Counted from the first letter of the stretch, positions 17,407 to 26,152 are shown. The stretch: 63,010 nucleotides of DNA from an uncultured Lachnospiraceae bacterium (GCA_947037115.1 CAMQTN010000008.1:1-63010), one strand, 5' to 3'. The notes: generated from the sequence alone by a model not told the origin. Numbers and translations are program-made.

Positions 17407-17467
17407 GCATCAGAATTTCATCTAAGTTGCATCAAAACGCCATCTTTTTTGCATCAAAGTTGCATCA
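17407..17467. promoter_or_regulatory. Six hexamers at 11-bp spacing (OmpR/PhoB-type binding array)
   Basis: Plus-strand hexamers start at 17407, 17418, 17429, 17440, 17451 and 17462: GCATCA, TCATCT, GCATCA, CCATCT, GCATCA, GCATCA. Each is separated by exactly five bases. Members of the OmpR/PhoB response regulator family bind such 11-bp direct repeats. The array lies between the stop of the 276-residue protein and the amidase-deacetylase gene, next to a two-component pair of that family, whose regulator (19802-20461) is the obvious candidate ligand. Confidence 0.75.
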
Positions 17468-17482
17468 TCGTCTCTCACACTG

Positions 17483-18313
17483 CTATCTGGATACTTTCAG
17501 GAATAACTCATTGATCCCTTCGTAGAATCCCAGCGTCACCACCGTCTGTCCGCTCCCCATGCCCGCAAAGACATATTTGCAAAAATAAGGCGTTGTCTCC
17601 AGGAGCGGGTTGTCCGACTCATAGGGCTGCGGTTCGCCAAGTCCCATATATTCCGCCCATGCCGCCACCAGTGCATCCGCGTCAATCTCTTCCCACAAAA
17701 GAGGCGTCCTGACATAAAATTCATATATTCTTCCATCATCCGCATCAATATAGGCATCCATCAGACGGTTTGTCTTATCCGCATTTTTCTGGGAATTGGA
17801 GAGGCTCATCTTCCAGACCGCCACATTGTTGCGCGGCTCCAGTACATCTATGGCCGAGTAGAGTGTAACATCGTAGGAAGACGCATCCACCTCCCTCACC
17901 TGTCCGGGCAGTATTCCTTTTTCCTTCAACAGCTCCAGCCCCTCATTGCATGTGGCATAAATCTCCTCGTCCGTGATCTCTCTGCCGGACGGTCCCCTGC
18001 GGTTCACCACAAAGGCATAGGAACCTTCCAGCTCCTGATACTCCACCTCCGCATCAGCCTCATGCGCCATGGCGCTCATCTCGCTCTCTGGAAACATCTG
18101 GCTGTTCAGACAGCATGACAGGATATATAACTTCTCATTGCTGTTCATCTGGTAACGGTAGCCCTCACCGGCAATTTCCACGCTTTCCGTATGCGGCCTG
18201 TCCAGAATCCCCTGATCCTTATACTGCGCCAGCGCCTCTGGTCCCCATATGGAAATGAACATCGCAAATGCCGCCAGCAGCGGAAACGCCAAATAATATA
18301 CTTTATTTTTCAT
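17483..18313 (-). CDS. Membrane-anchored extracytoplasmic protein of unknown function
   Basis: 276 residues. An N-terminal uncleaved-looking signal anchor (about 5-25), then an acidic soluble domain outside the cell. I do not recognise a family. The segment around residue 195 (AYIDADDGRIYEF) resembles PepSY-like or YycI-like beta sheets that pack against sensor kinases. It follows the histidine kinase gene by 49 bases in the same operon, so by analogy with WalK and its YycH/YycI partners it may tune the kinase; this is inference from place and topology. Two Cys (residues about 67-68) fall near the start of the soluble part. Confidence 0.7.
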   Translation of the reverse strand: MKNKVYYLAFPLLAAFAMFISIWGPEALAQYKDQGILDRPHTESVEIAGEGYRYQMNSNEKLYILSCCLNSQMFPESEMSAMAHEADAEVEYQELEGSYAFVVNRRGPSGREITDEEIYATCNEGLELLKEKGILPGQVREVDASSYDVTLYSAIDVLEPRNNVAVWKMSLSNSQKNADKTNRLMDAYIDADDGRIYEFYVRTPLLWEEIDADALVAAWAEYMGLGEPQPYESDNPLLETTPYFCKYVFAGMGSGQTVVTLGFYEGINELFLKVSR

Positions 18314-18362
18314 ATGTCACGTTCTCCGTGGTAAGCATGAAAAGAAAGACCTGGTGTGCATC

Positions 18363-19805
18363 CTAATCTTTGCACCTGCATGGTGCAAGGATAAAGCTGA
18401 AACAGGAACCTTCCCCTTCTTTACTCTCAATCTGTAATTCGCTGTGATGTATCTTTAAAATCTCCGCACACAGGGCAAGCCCAAGCCCAGCCCCGTTCTT
18501 GCTTCTTGCCCTGGACTTATCCACCATGTAAAAAGCCTTGATGATCTTGCTCTGTTCCGCCTCCGGTATACCGATCCCATAGTCTCTCACCGATATCCGG
18601 TAACCGTTCTCAGCCTTCTGTCCTGTCACCTCGACCACACCGGCCGTATCGGAATCTGTCCCCTCCAGTCCCGCGCCGGTCTCCGAAGCCTTACAGGCAT
18701 TGTCGATCAGATTTACAAGCACTGTCTTGATCAGATTCGCTTCCATCCATACCACAGCTTCCTCGTGTACAAAACGGATATCCGCCTCCTTTTTCTCCGC
18801 AAACATCTCCCGCAGGTATGCAAACAGTTCTCCCACCGGCGCTTCCTGCATCTGCGCCTCCTCCTGTTTTGCCACGATGATATCCAGAAGGCGGAAAGAC
18901 ATGGTTTCCAGGCGTTTTCCCTCCGTGTAGATATAATTTGCCGACATGATGCTCTTTTCCTCATCCAGCTTGTGGGAGCGAAGCATGTCCGCATATCCGA
19001 TGATCGCCGTCAGCGGCGTTTTCAATTCGTGGGCAAAAGCGCCCATGAACTCTTCCCTTGCCTCAATCTCCTCCTCCAGCTTACAGATATTTTCCTCCAG
19101 TGCATTCGCCATCCTGTTAAAATCCCCGGTGAGCTGCCCCAGCTCATCCCGGCTGACCTGCCTGGCACGGTACGCGTAATCTCCCGCCGCCATTTTTCTG
19201 GTCGCCTGAGTCAGCAGTCGGATCGGTTTCGTCAGCAGGGAGGCAATAAACAGCATGACGACCATCCCGGTCAACAACATGACCACCGTTACCTTCCGAT
19301 ACAGCGAAAACCCAAGGGCACGTTCCGTAAATACCTCTGTCACATCCTTCATAGTCTCCAGATACAAAATCCGGTTCAGCGCATTGATGGATACACAGGT
19401 GTGCACATAGAAACGGTCCTGCGCGCGAATTACCCGGTAAGATTTGGTATGCTGATCCGTCTGCGGAAGCAGTCCCTCATCCGAGGTAAACCCGCTGCTG
19501 GTATACAGTATGTTTTTCTCCTCATCTGCAATGCGCAGGAGACGCCCGCCTCCCTGTCCGCCCATTTCCAGTTTGGACGCAATCTCCTCCACCACGCTGT
19601 CAGGCAGGACGCTGTACTTGAGAGGCACATTCAAAGCCGCCGTCTCAAAGGCGAAACTTAAGATACTGCTCTCATCGAGGGCCTGTCCCACCTCTCTGTC
19701 CAGAGAAGTCTCAAACACATAGTTTACAAAATAAAAGCCGCTGAACCCCAGCGCCAGCGCCAGCACGATCATGGTAGACAGCACCAGTTTAATTGAAAAT
19801 TTCAT
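18363..19805 (-). CDS. Sensor histidine kinase, HAMP type
   Basis: 480 residues. Membrane helix 1 at about 8-30, an extracytoplasmic sensor region of about 130 residues, helix 2 at about 171-191, HAMP to about 245, HisKA with the phospho-acceptor His259 in AFAHELKTPLT, then HATPase with N box (NLIDNACKAS), G1 (DYGIGIPEAE) and G2 (GAGLGLALC). All catalytic motifs are present. Its ATG overlaps the response regulator stop (ATGA-type overlap), so the two are translated together. The sensed signal is unknown; neighbours point to the envelope or phosphate-polymer state. Confidence 0.94.
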   Translation of the reverse strand: MKFSIKLVLSTMIVLALALGFSGFYFVNYVFETSLDREVGQALDESSILSFAFETAALNVPLKYSVLPDSVVEEIASKLEMGGQGGGRLLRIADEEKNILYTSSGFTSDEGLLPQTDQHTKSYRVIRAQDRFYVHTCVSINALNRILYLETMKDVTEVFTERALGFSLYRKVTVVMLLTGMVVMLFIASLLTKPIRLLTQATRKMAAGDYAYRARQVSRDELGQLTGDFNRMANALEENICKLEEEIEAREEFMGAFAHELKTPLTAIIGYADMLRSHKLDEEKSIMSANYIYTEGKRLETMSFRLLDIIVAKQEEAQMQEAPVGELFAYLREMFAEKKEADIRFVHEEAVVWMEANLIKTVLVNLIDNACKASETGAGLEGTDSDTAGVVEVTGQKAENGYRISVRDYGIGIPEAEQSKIIKAFYMVDKSRARSKNGAGLGLALCAEILKIHHSELQIESKEGEGSCFSFILAPCRCKD

Positions 19806-20461
19806 TCCTGCACCTCTAAACGGTAACCCACTTTATACACTGCTACCAGATTATGCTCCCACCCCAGTTTTTTTCTCAGGCGCTGTACATGCAGATCCAG
19901 TGTGCGGCTGTCCGCAAAGTATTCCCCTTCCCACACTTTTTCATATAAGGTCTCCCGAAACAGGGCGACGTTTTTATTTTTCATAAAAAGAAGCAGAAGG
20001 CCGAACTCCTTATTCGTCAGTTCCACGGGGCGTCCTGCCCTGGTCACCCTGCGCGCATCCACATCCACCGTCACATCCCCCGCCACAAGATGCTGTTCCG
20101 CCTTGTTATAACGCCGCAGTACTGCTTCTACCCTTGCCACCAGCTCTACCACATCAAAGGGTTTTACCAGATAATCGTCAGCGCCCAGCTTCAATCCCTT
20201 CACACGATCCTTCACCTCATGCCTGGCGGTAATAAAAATCACCGGAATCCCCAGAGGCCTTATGTACTCCATCACATCATAGCCGTCCGCTCCCGGAAGC
20301 ATAATATCCAGAAGAACCAGTTCAAACTCTTCCTTCTCTATCAGATCGATCGCCTGCAGGCCGTCCTGTACCGCCGTGCAGTGATAACCTGCGGAAGAAA
20401 GGTTTAAGTCTATCAAATCACAGATCGGTTTTTCATCATCTACAATCAGTATCTTAATCAT
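19802..20461 (-). CDS. OmpR-family response regulator
   Basis: 219 residues. Receiver domain with acidic pocket D8/D9, phospho-acceptor D52 (LLDIMLPG) and the conserved Lys near 102 (VKPFD). The C-terminal winged helix (about 125-217) shows ELTNKEFGLLLLF and DSRTLDLHVQRLRKKLG, typical of OmpR/PhoB. Overlaps the preceding gene by 8 bases and the kinase by 4. Probable target: the 11-bp repeat array at 17407-17467, since this subfamily binds 11-bp direct repeats; possibly also its own operon, although I found no similar array upstream of the VTC gene. Confidence 0.95.
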   Translation of the reverse strand: MIKILIVDDEKPICDLIDLNLSSAGYHCTAVQDGLQAIDLIEKEEFELVLLDIMLPGADGYDVMEYIRPLGIPVIFITARHEVKDRVKGLKLGADDYLVKPFDVVELVARVEAVLRRYNKAEQHLVAGDVTVDVDARRVTRAGRPVELTNKEFGLLLLFMKNKNVALFRETLYEKVWEGEYFADSRTLDLHVQRLRKKLGWEHNLVAVYKVGYRLEVQE

Positions 20462-21557
20462 TTGTGGTCTGCCACCCCCAATAGGCCCGCGCCTTCTCTA
20501 CCAGTATTTCCATCGTATCTTCATCGCTGCACTGATACGTATCCCTGATTTCCGTATCCGGCACAAACCCGCCGGTTCTCTGATAATAGATCCGGTAATC
20601 ACTCTCAACGGTAAATTCCCCGCCTTCACCCTCATAGCTGTATCTGGCGAGGATCACAATGTCCTTGAGTCCATCCCCGTCAATGTCCCGGCAGGTAACG
20701 CCCTTGAGCGCATAGAGGTTGTCATACTCTCCCATAGGCTGCAGTACAGATACAATCTCTCCCTGCTCGTTCACCAGATAAATCATAAAAATATCATAAT
20801 CCGCAATCCGGTATGTCCCAGGCGTCACCTGCAGCTTACCAAGTTTGCCAAAAGTCCGCAGATAACACTGCTCCGGAATGACCTGGAAACGGTTTCTCTG
20901 CAATTCCTGCAAGGTGGATGCCGTGTATAAAAACTCCGTGGAATCCCCATCCCTGACAAAAGCCGTGATGGCCTCCGCACTCTTATTCATCCCAAAGCGG
21001 TTAATCTTTTCAGAAATCCGATAATCCCTGTAAAAACCGTTTCCCGTCTGATCCTGAAAAAGCACATCCCCGACCTTATATGCCCTGCCGGCATAGGCGC
21101 CGCTCTCATTGATGCAGGAAGTGATGAGGACGATATCCGTCCTGCCATCCCGGTTCAGATCCTGAAAGGACACCGCCGCAATAGACTGCACCGGCTGCCT
21201 CATCCGCCCCCTGACGCAGTAATTGGTCTCCAGCTGTTCCGTCCGGTAGAGGATCTGCCCGTCCCCGTCCACAAGAAATAACGCCAGCCGGTTATACCGT
21301 TCGTCAAAAGCCGGTACCATCAGAATGCTGTCCTCCTCCTCCGGCTCCAAAGCGAAAATCTGATCCTCCACCACCCGGAAACCGCCATCCTCTATCCCGT
21401 CCCGGTTTTCTATGGACATAAAACGCTCATAATATGCCTCGTACTCCGCAAGCACGGACGCTGCGTCTGTCTCTGCCGGAGAGGCCTGTACAGACTCAGC
21501 ACAAAACAGGCACCCGGCCAGTGCTGCTGCCAGGGCAAGAGCTGTCTTTCCCTTCAT
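20454..21557 (-). CDS. Secreted FG-GAP/VCBS-like repeat protein
   Basis: 367 residues with an N-terminal signal sequence (basic start, hydrophobic 6-20). A lipobox-like LAGC ends at Cys16, but cleavage after VQA near 26 is also possible, so lipoprotein status is open. The body has at least two calcium-type D-x-N/D-x-D-G loops in the FG-GAP manner (DLNRDGRTDIVLI, DIDGDGLKDIVIL), suggesting a beta-propeller. Start overlaps the CotH stop and stop overlaps the response regulator start, so it sits in the middle of one operon. Function unknown; an extracellular sensor or ligand-binding partner is plausible. Confidence 0.8.
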   Translation of the reverse strand: MKGKTALALAAALAGCLFCAESVQASPAETDAASVLAEYEAYYERFMSIENRDGIEDGGFRVVEDQIFALEPEEEDSILMVPAFDERYNRLALFLVDGDGQILYRTEQLETNYCVRGRMRQPVQSIAAVSFQDLNRDGRTDIVLITSCINESGAYAGRAYKVGDVLFQDQTGNGFYRDYRISEKINRFGMNKSAEAITAFVRDGDSTEFLYTASTLQELQRNRFQVIPEQCYLRTFGKLGKLQVTPGTYRIADYDIFMIYLVNEQGEIVSVLQPMGEYDNLYALKGVTCRDIDGDGLKDIVILARYSYEGEGGEFTVESDYRIYYQRTGGFVPDTEIRDTYQCSDEDTMEILVEKARAYWGWQTTND

Positions 21558-23485
21558 CTTTCTTCCACCTCAAATACTGCTTTTATATAAAGCCCGTTTT
21601 CCGGTATCTCCAACTGCAGCGAAGTTTCACTGACACTCCCGCAGCCCTCCCCGGCGTCCACTTCCCATCCGGCAAAGCGGTATCCTTCGTTGACGGTTAC
21701 CGAAAGGGTGATCGGATAATCCGTGAAATATTCCCCCTGCCACTTCCCCTGTCCGTCAAATGTGGGAGTGATCGTATTTAACACTACGCTTCCCGCAGCG
21801 GCATCCGTCGTCTCTATCTCCACCGGCGCAGTCACACCCTCCAACCCGAAATCCTCTTTCAGATACCTGACAATATAAGGCTTGCGGTTCGCCAGAAAGC
21901 TCCTGATCCTCTCCATTTCCTCTTCCGGCCCAAAAGAACGGCCCGCCCCGAAAAATCTGGTAAGATGTACGTCCAGCGGCTCTGACATCAGGGCAAGATG
22001 CCCCGATATGAGAGGCTCCGTATTCGCAGGCGAAAAAATTTCATTGGCAAAGTCCATCAGCGTAACGCTGAACGCTTCCCTGAACCCGTCGCTCCGGCAC
22101 AGATTGTTAAATACAGGGCTGTGCTCCATCGTGTATCCGAGAGTATCGCTCTCCACACAATCTATATCAAACGAGCTGGTGTTCAGGTCAAACAGCATCC
22201 ATCGCCATCTGCCATCCTCGTACGCCCCGCCGCCGTCCGTCTTCGGATTCCGCACTCTCCAGAAGGCCTCGTTCGTTCCGGGCCAGTCAACGCTGCGGGC
22301 AATATAAATTTCCGTTGCATAGTAATCCATATAGCTTTGCAGATCAATCACGTCATCGAGCGATTCATAGTTGGCGGAAACGGAAAAATCAGTATCATTC
22401 AGCCAGTTCATCATACGGATATAGATCGACCAATCCTCGTCGCTCTCCTCTTCCGGCCTGCCGTTCTTAACGATAAGGACGTCGTCCCTGTCGACATCAT
22501 AATAGTGTTCGAGGTATGTGTCGGTATATCTTTCCGTAAGCCAGTAGACGCCCCAGTATTCGCCGTCAAGAAACATCACGCAGGGCTCATAATTCATGGT
22601 GCAGATATCTCTTTCCCTGGTCAGCTCTGACACGAACATGTCACGGAATTTGGCAGCCGTGTCCTGTCCTCCCGCAGACAAAGTCAGGGTATCGGCCATA
22701 TAGCCGGTCCCGAACAGATCCGCGTAAAACCTTTTGGCCAGACCGTAATTTTCTCTCGCGTAAAGATTCAGGCTTTTCGGAAGACCTCCGCGGCTGCCGC
22801 CGCCCTGAATACGAATGCCGCAGGACTGCTCCAGCACAATCTCCCTGTCTGCATTAAACAACTGTATATCAGCCGGGCGCTCCCATGCAAAACCGTGCTG
22901 GGCAAAGTTTTCACTGTCCTCAATGGGGTTTCCGTCCTGATCCGTCACAGTGTCATATCTGCGCCCGAACACATAAATGCCGTCATCATAGTTGAATAAA
23001 TGCTCCGGATCCGTCACGACGGAAATAACATTCATCCCAGAATAGCCTGCTTTCCCGTCATATCCGATAAAATAGCTCTCCGTTTTCAGGTCATTAAAAT
23101 TGCCGTCCATGTCCTGCCATGCTGCCCGGACAACCGTGCACTTGTCAACAGGATAGTCCGGCAGTTGATAGAGAATGCCGGCCATCGTGGTCTCATATGC
23201 CATGTCGGTTCGCATGGAATACACATTCGGATGCGGAGTCGCATCGTCTATTACGATGGGAGTTGTGTAAAGAAACGCATTTTCATCCGGTACAGAACCG
23301 TCAAGCGTGTAATAGATTTTCGTCCCGATCGGAGCGGACAGCTCCAATTCAAAAGGCTCTTCATAAAACCCCGATTCTCTGGAAAACCTCATTTCCGTAC
23401 GGTCATACTGATCAAACAAAAGAAGCAGGCACAGAGAGCCGCATATGAACAACAGACAAAACAACGCACTTTTTCGACTCATCAT
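21554..23485 (-). CDS. CotH-type protein kinase, surface-anchored
   Basis: 643 residues. Signal anchor at about 7-24, then a chitobiase-C-like/FN3-associated stretch (IGTKIYYTLDGSVPD, about 50-75), then a CotH domain (about 190-500), then a short InlB/bacterial-repeat-like C-terminus (YRFAGWEVDAG). CotH proteins are atypical kinases; visible marks are GIRIQGGGSRGG with SLNLYAR (the nucleotide-binding Arg/Lys region), FLDGEYWGVYWLTERY, and WRWMLFDLN, whose Asp sits where the metal-binding Asp of CotH lies. CotH phosphorylates spore coat proteins in Bacillus; here the anchor and repeat domains point to the cell surface. It overlaps both neighbours by four bases. Confidence 0.9.
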   Translation of the reverse strand: MMSRKSALFCLLFICGSLCLLLLFDQYDRTEMRFSRESGFYEEPFELELSAPIGTKIYYTLDGSVPDENAFLYTTPIVIDDATPHPNVYSMRTDMAYETTMAGILYQLPDYPVDKCTVVRAAWQDMDGNFNDLKTESYFIGYDGKAGYSGMNVISVVTDPEHLFNYDDGIYVFGRRYDTVTDQDGNPIEDSENFAQHGFAWERPADIQLFNADREIVLEQSCGIRIQGGGSRGGLPKSLNLYARENYGLAKRFYADLFGTGYMADTLTLSAGGQDTAAKFRDMFVSELTRERDICTMNYEPCVMFLDGEYWGVYWLTERYTDTYLEHYYDVDRDDVLIVKNGRPEEESDEDWSIYIRMMNWLNDTDFSVSANYESLDDVIDLQSYMDYYATEIYIARSVDWPGTNEAFWRVRNPKTDGGGAYEDGRWRWMLFDLNTSSFDIDCVESDTLGYTMEHSPVFNNLCRSDGFREAFSVTLMDFANEIFSPANTEPLISGHLALMSEPLDVHLTRFFGAGRSFGPEEEMERIRSFLANRKPYIVRYLKEDFGLEGVTAPVEIETTDAAAGSVVLNTITPTFDGQGKWQGEYFTDYPITLSVTVNEGYRFAGWEVDAGEGCGSVSETSLQLEIPENGLYIKAVFEVEER

Positions 23486-24156
23486 CCTACCGTCTCTCCG
23501 GACTGTGCAACCCAGTTTACAGACTGTATACCCGGTACGGCCATAAGCGCATCCAGCACATCCAAATTAATTTCGCCCTTTGTCCGGATCTCACAGATCA
23601 TTTCCTCGTGGTGGGCATCCTTGTTGGCGGTCCGCACCCGGAAGCTGACAACAAAAGGTTTCAGTTTTTCCTCAAACTGTTTTCTGTCAATGGCCTGCCC
23701 CCCGCCGTTCACAATCAGCAGATATCTGTTTCTGATCCCCGGCACTTTGCTGGACGCAATCAGGACAGCCGCGATAAACAGTACGGAGGTAAACGTCAGC
23801 CGCCAGTTCTGTGAGCTCACGCACAATCCCTCCGCCATCGCCCAGAAAATAAACATGGTGTCACGGCTGTCTTTCACCGCAGTCCTGAAACGGACGATAG
23901 ACAGCGCGCCAACCATACCCAGAGATACCGCGATGTTACTGCTTATCATCATCATGACAATAACAGTAATCAGATGCATGATCACCAGAGACCAGCTGAA
24001 TTTCCTGTCATACACAATCTTTTCCGAGGAAATATAGTATGTCAGGTATATAATCATTCCGACCGCCAGACCGCACAGCAGTATCACCAGCGTTCTTTTT
24101 ACGCCGTAGTCAGTGCTGTTCGTATAAAAATAGCTGAGAACCTCTTCCTTTGACAT
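23482..24156 (-). CDS. DUF4956 membrane protein
   Basis: 224 residues with four likely membrane helices (about 22-42, 55-75, 77-95, 115-135) and a cytoplasmic C-terminal domain of about 80 residues with a ferredoxin-like beta pattern. The stretch GMVGALSIVRFRT between helices 3 and 4 is the strongly conserved DUF4956 segment. The family commonly sits beside VTC-domain genes; its role is unknown and a transport or anchoring function for the polymerase is a guess. It overlaps the CotH start by four bases and is 15 bases after the VTC gene. Confidence 0.85.
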   Translation of the reverse strand: MSKEEVLSYFYTNSTDYGVKRTLVILLCGLAVGMIIYLTYYISSEKIVYDRKFSWSLVIMHLITVIVMMMISSNIAVSLGMVGALSIVRFRTAVKDSRDTMFIFWAMAEGLCVSSQNWRLTFTSVLFIAAVLIASSKVPGIRNRYLLIVNGGGQAIDRKQFEEKLKPFVVSFRVRTANKDAHHEEMICEIRTKGEINLDVLDALMAVPGIQSVNWVAQSGETVG

Positions 24157-24171
24157 GGCAAATCCACTCCT

Positions 24172-24879
24172 CTAATAATTAAAGTCATAGTAGACCTGAC
24201 GTCCGGCGCAGTATTTACTGTAAGCGCCCTGTGTCAGATGAAACTGCGCAAGCACCGCAGACAGAAAACCCATAAGTTTTCCGCTGTATTTCACTTCCAG
24301 AACCACATTTTCCCGCATGACGGGCGTATAGCAGACGTCCGGTGAAAAAAGATCCATATTGGACTCAGAGGATCTGACGTTCATATCCAGAGTAATGCGT
24401 GTATCATACATGGGATATCTGTAGGCCAGCCTGTCGTACACAATCTGTGCGACAGGGCGGTACTGCCCCTGCGCCATGATGCCGTAGGCTTTCCGGGCGG
24501 TTTCGGAACTGTCGAAATAGTTTCGCAGCACCTTTATATTTCCACGCGAAAGCTCCCCGGCATCGGATTCGGATATGAGCAGGCTCAGTTTTTGCTGGCG
24601 GTCATCGGTCTTTTGTTTGATTTCCAGCTTGCACAAAGACGTATCTCCGTCATAAATCCGAAGACGCACCTTTTTACGGTCCAGCACGCCCGCAAGTTTT
24701 TCCGCAAAGTCAATATTGTTTACAGAATCAAAATAGAGGCTTTTCACCAGATAAGGGCCGTCTGCGCAATGGCTGTCCCTTTGTAACAGCCTGTCCAGCT
24801 GCTCCTTTATCGCCATCGCTTTTCCGAGCGGAACCACATATTTAATTTCTTTTCTGAGAGAATAGAGCTCTCTGTCCAT
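24172..24879 (-). CDS. VTC-domain polyphosphate polymerase-like protein
   Basis: 235 residues forming one VTC domain (CYTH/triphosphate-tunnel fold). In yeast Vtc4 this domain makes polyphosphate from ATP. Tunnel-type basic and acidic strands are visible: RKEIKYVVP near 9, YLVKSLYFD, RKKVRLRIYDGD near 70, CKLEIKQK near 82, NVVLEVKYSG near 200. No membrane helix, so it is cytosolic or held by the DUF4956 partner. First gene of the seven-gene operon. Whether it makes polyphosphate or another polymer cannot be told from sequence. Confidence 0.85.
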   Translation of the reverse strand: MDRELYSLRKEIKYVVPLGKAMAIKEQLDRLLQRDSHCADGPYLVKSLYFDSVNNIDFAEKLAGVLDRKKVRLRIYDGDTSLCKLEIKQKTDDRQQKLSLLISESDAGELSRGNIKVLRNYFDSSETARKAYGIMAQGQYRPVAQIVYDRLAYRYPMYDTRITLDMNVRSSESNMDLFSPDVCYTPVMRENVVLEVKYSGKLMGFLSAVLAQFHLTQGAYSKYCAGRQVYYDFNY

Positions 24880-24920
24880 GATATCTGTTCAGATTCCTCT
24901 CTTTCATCAAAAAACATACA

Positions 24921-24984
24921 AAAAAGTGGCATTGCTTTTTGGTAAATATCAGCCAATTATACCATTAACAAGCCACTTTTTCAA
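24921..24984 (-). promoter_or_regulatory. Promoter of the VTC-CotH-TCS operon, flanked by a 10-bp dyad
   Basis: Minus strand TTGAAA (24979-24984), 17 bases, TATAAT (24956-24961) with an extended TGg. Perfect 10-base inverted repeats (24921-24930 and 24972-24981, AAAAAGTGGC and its complement) flank the -10, one arm overlapping the -35. The outer arm plus its T-run could also act as the terminator of the kinase gene ending at 25024. Confidence 0.65.
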
Positions 24985-25023
24985 CCGTCAGCACACCAGT
25001 TCCATTGAATTTAGTGTCACTCT

Positions 25024-26019
25024 CTAACTCCGGCACAGTCCCAGAACCGCCGCACTCTCTCTGATACCTTTTTCCCGCTCCAGCGGCTCCATATGCAGGC
25101 TGATCATTCCCATAATGCAGGCGCCCACCACAGGTTCATAACCGGCCTGTACGGGCTTTGCTCCCGAGAACCTTTCTCCGATCTGTCCGATCACCCGCTT
25201 TGTAAGCGGGTTATTCGCTCCCTTAAACACACTTCCCGCCAGCACAATCTCCTCTTCCTCCGGTCTCATCTTCATCCTGCGAAAACCAGCCTCTATGTAG
25301 TCCACAATCTGCTCCGCAAATTCGTAGACCAGATCACAGGTAACCTGATCTCCATATTGTGCGATCATCAGAATCTGCGGCACAAGGAAACGCAATTCCT
25401 TCCGAAATGTTTCTTCTGTCATATACCGTTTGAGCAATGCATCTACGTCTGTTATCTGCGCCTGCCGCAGAAATAAATTCGTCAGTTCAGTAGGAGGACA
25501 TAAACCAAGCTCCGCATCGAATACCTTCCTCGCCGCCCGACGCGCCAGCGCACTTCCTCCCTGCGCTTTTTCCTCCATATAATCTCCATATACAAACAGC
25601 CCGCCTTCCTTGTCAATAAAAGCGCCGTTCATCCCGGTACCCGCACAAATCACCGCGCCATGGGAGCACATGGTGCCACTGTAGAAAGCAATGACCGCAT
25701 CATTGCAGGCCAGAATCTCCCCCGGAAAATGGTTTTTCTGCAAGGCTTCCTTCACGAGCACATCATCTCCCGGCCAGTCTATGCCGCCGATTCCCGCCAC
25801 TGTAAGCGTTATGTCCTCCCTGCCGACAGCCGCGTTTTTCAACGCCCCTTCCGCCGCCTCCTGTATGGCTGCCACCGCACACTCCATTCCCTCCGTGGGA
25901 AAATAAGCTCCCTTTGCCACCGCCTGTCCTACAATAAAACCGTCCCCTCTCATAACGGCCGCCGCCGTTTTTGTACCTCCCTGATCAATTCCCAGAACAT
26001 AAACTTCCCTGCCGCTCAT
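25024..26019 (-). CDS. BadF/BadG-family sugar kinase (N-acetylglucosamine kinase-like)
   Basis: 331 residues, ASKHA fold. Phosphate-1 loop GIDQGGTKTAAAV near 10, phosphate-2 AGTGMNGAFID near 125, adenosine motif LAGSVFKGANN near 262. The family includes N-acetylglucosamine kinases and ATPase subunits of 2-hydroxyacyl-CoA dehydratase activators; the stand-alone form without the Fe-S Cys motif, next to sugar genes, points to a sugar kinase. Its promoter carries a LacI-type operator and it is divergent to the LacI regulator and GH4 phospho-glycosidase, so it may make the 6-phosphate substrate of that enzyme. No PTS or ABC transporter gene is in the window. Start at 26019 follows AAAAGGGG. Confidence 0.83.
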   Translation of the reverse strand: MSGREVYVLGIDQGGTKTAAAVMRGDGFIVGQAVAKGAYFPTEGMECAVAAIQEAAEGALKNAAVGREDITLTVAGIGGIDWPGDDVLVKEALQKNHFPGEILACNDAVIAFYSGTMCSHGAVICAGTGMNGAFIDKEGGLFVYGDYMEEKAQGGSALARRAARKVFDAELGLCPPTELTNLFLRQAQITDVDALLKRYMTEETFRKELRFLVPQILMIAQYGDQVTCDLVYEFAEQIVDYIEAGFRRMKMRPEEEEIVLAGSVFKGANNPLTKRVIGQIGERFSGAKPVQAGYEPVVGACIMGMISLHMEPLEREKGIRESAAVLGLCRS

Positions 26020-26097
26020 GAAAATCCCCCTTTTCTCCCTTTCCCATATGCCCGCGCAATGTGAAAATATGTGTTGCCCTTTTGTGTCCAGTAACTA

Positions 26098-26152
26098 TGT
26101 GTATCGATTTACACCTTAAAAATATCATACTCGCGTTTTTTTCCTCTGTCAA
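26098..26152 (-). promoter_or_regulatory. Promoter and LacI-type operator of the BadF-family kinase
   Basis: Minus strand TTGACA (26147-26152), 17 bases, TATGAT (26124-26129). Just downstream of the -10 is a dyad with central CG, TGTnnATCGATnnACA (26098-26113), the form of LacI/GalR operators. Binding here would block transcription. Confidence 0.75.

Noticed and set aside
17407..17467. CRISPR-like array
   Set aside because: Units are 6 bases at 11-bp period, far too short; fits a regulator site.
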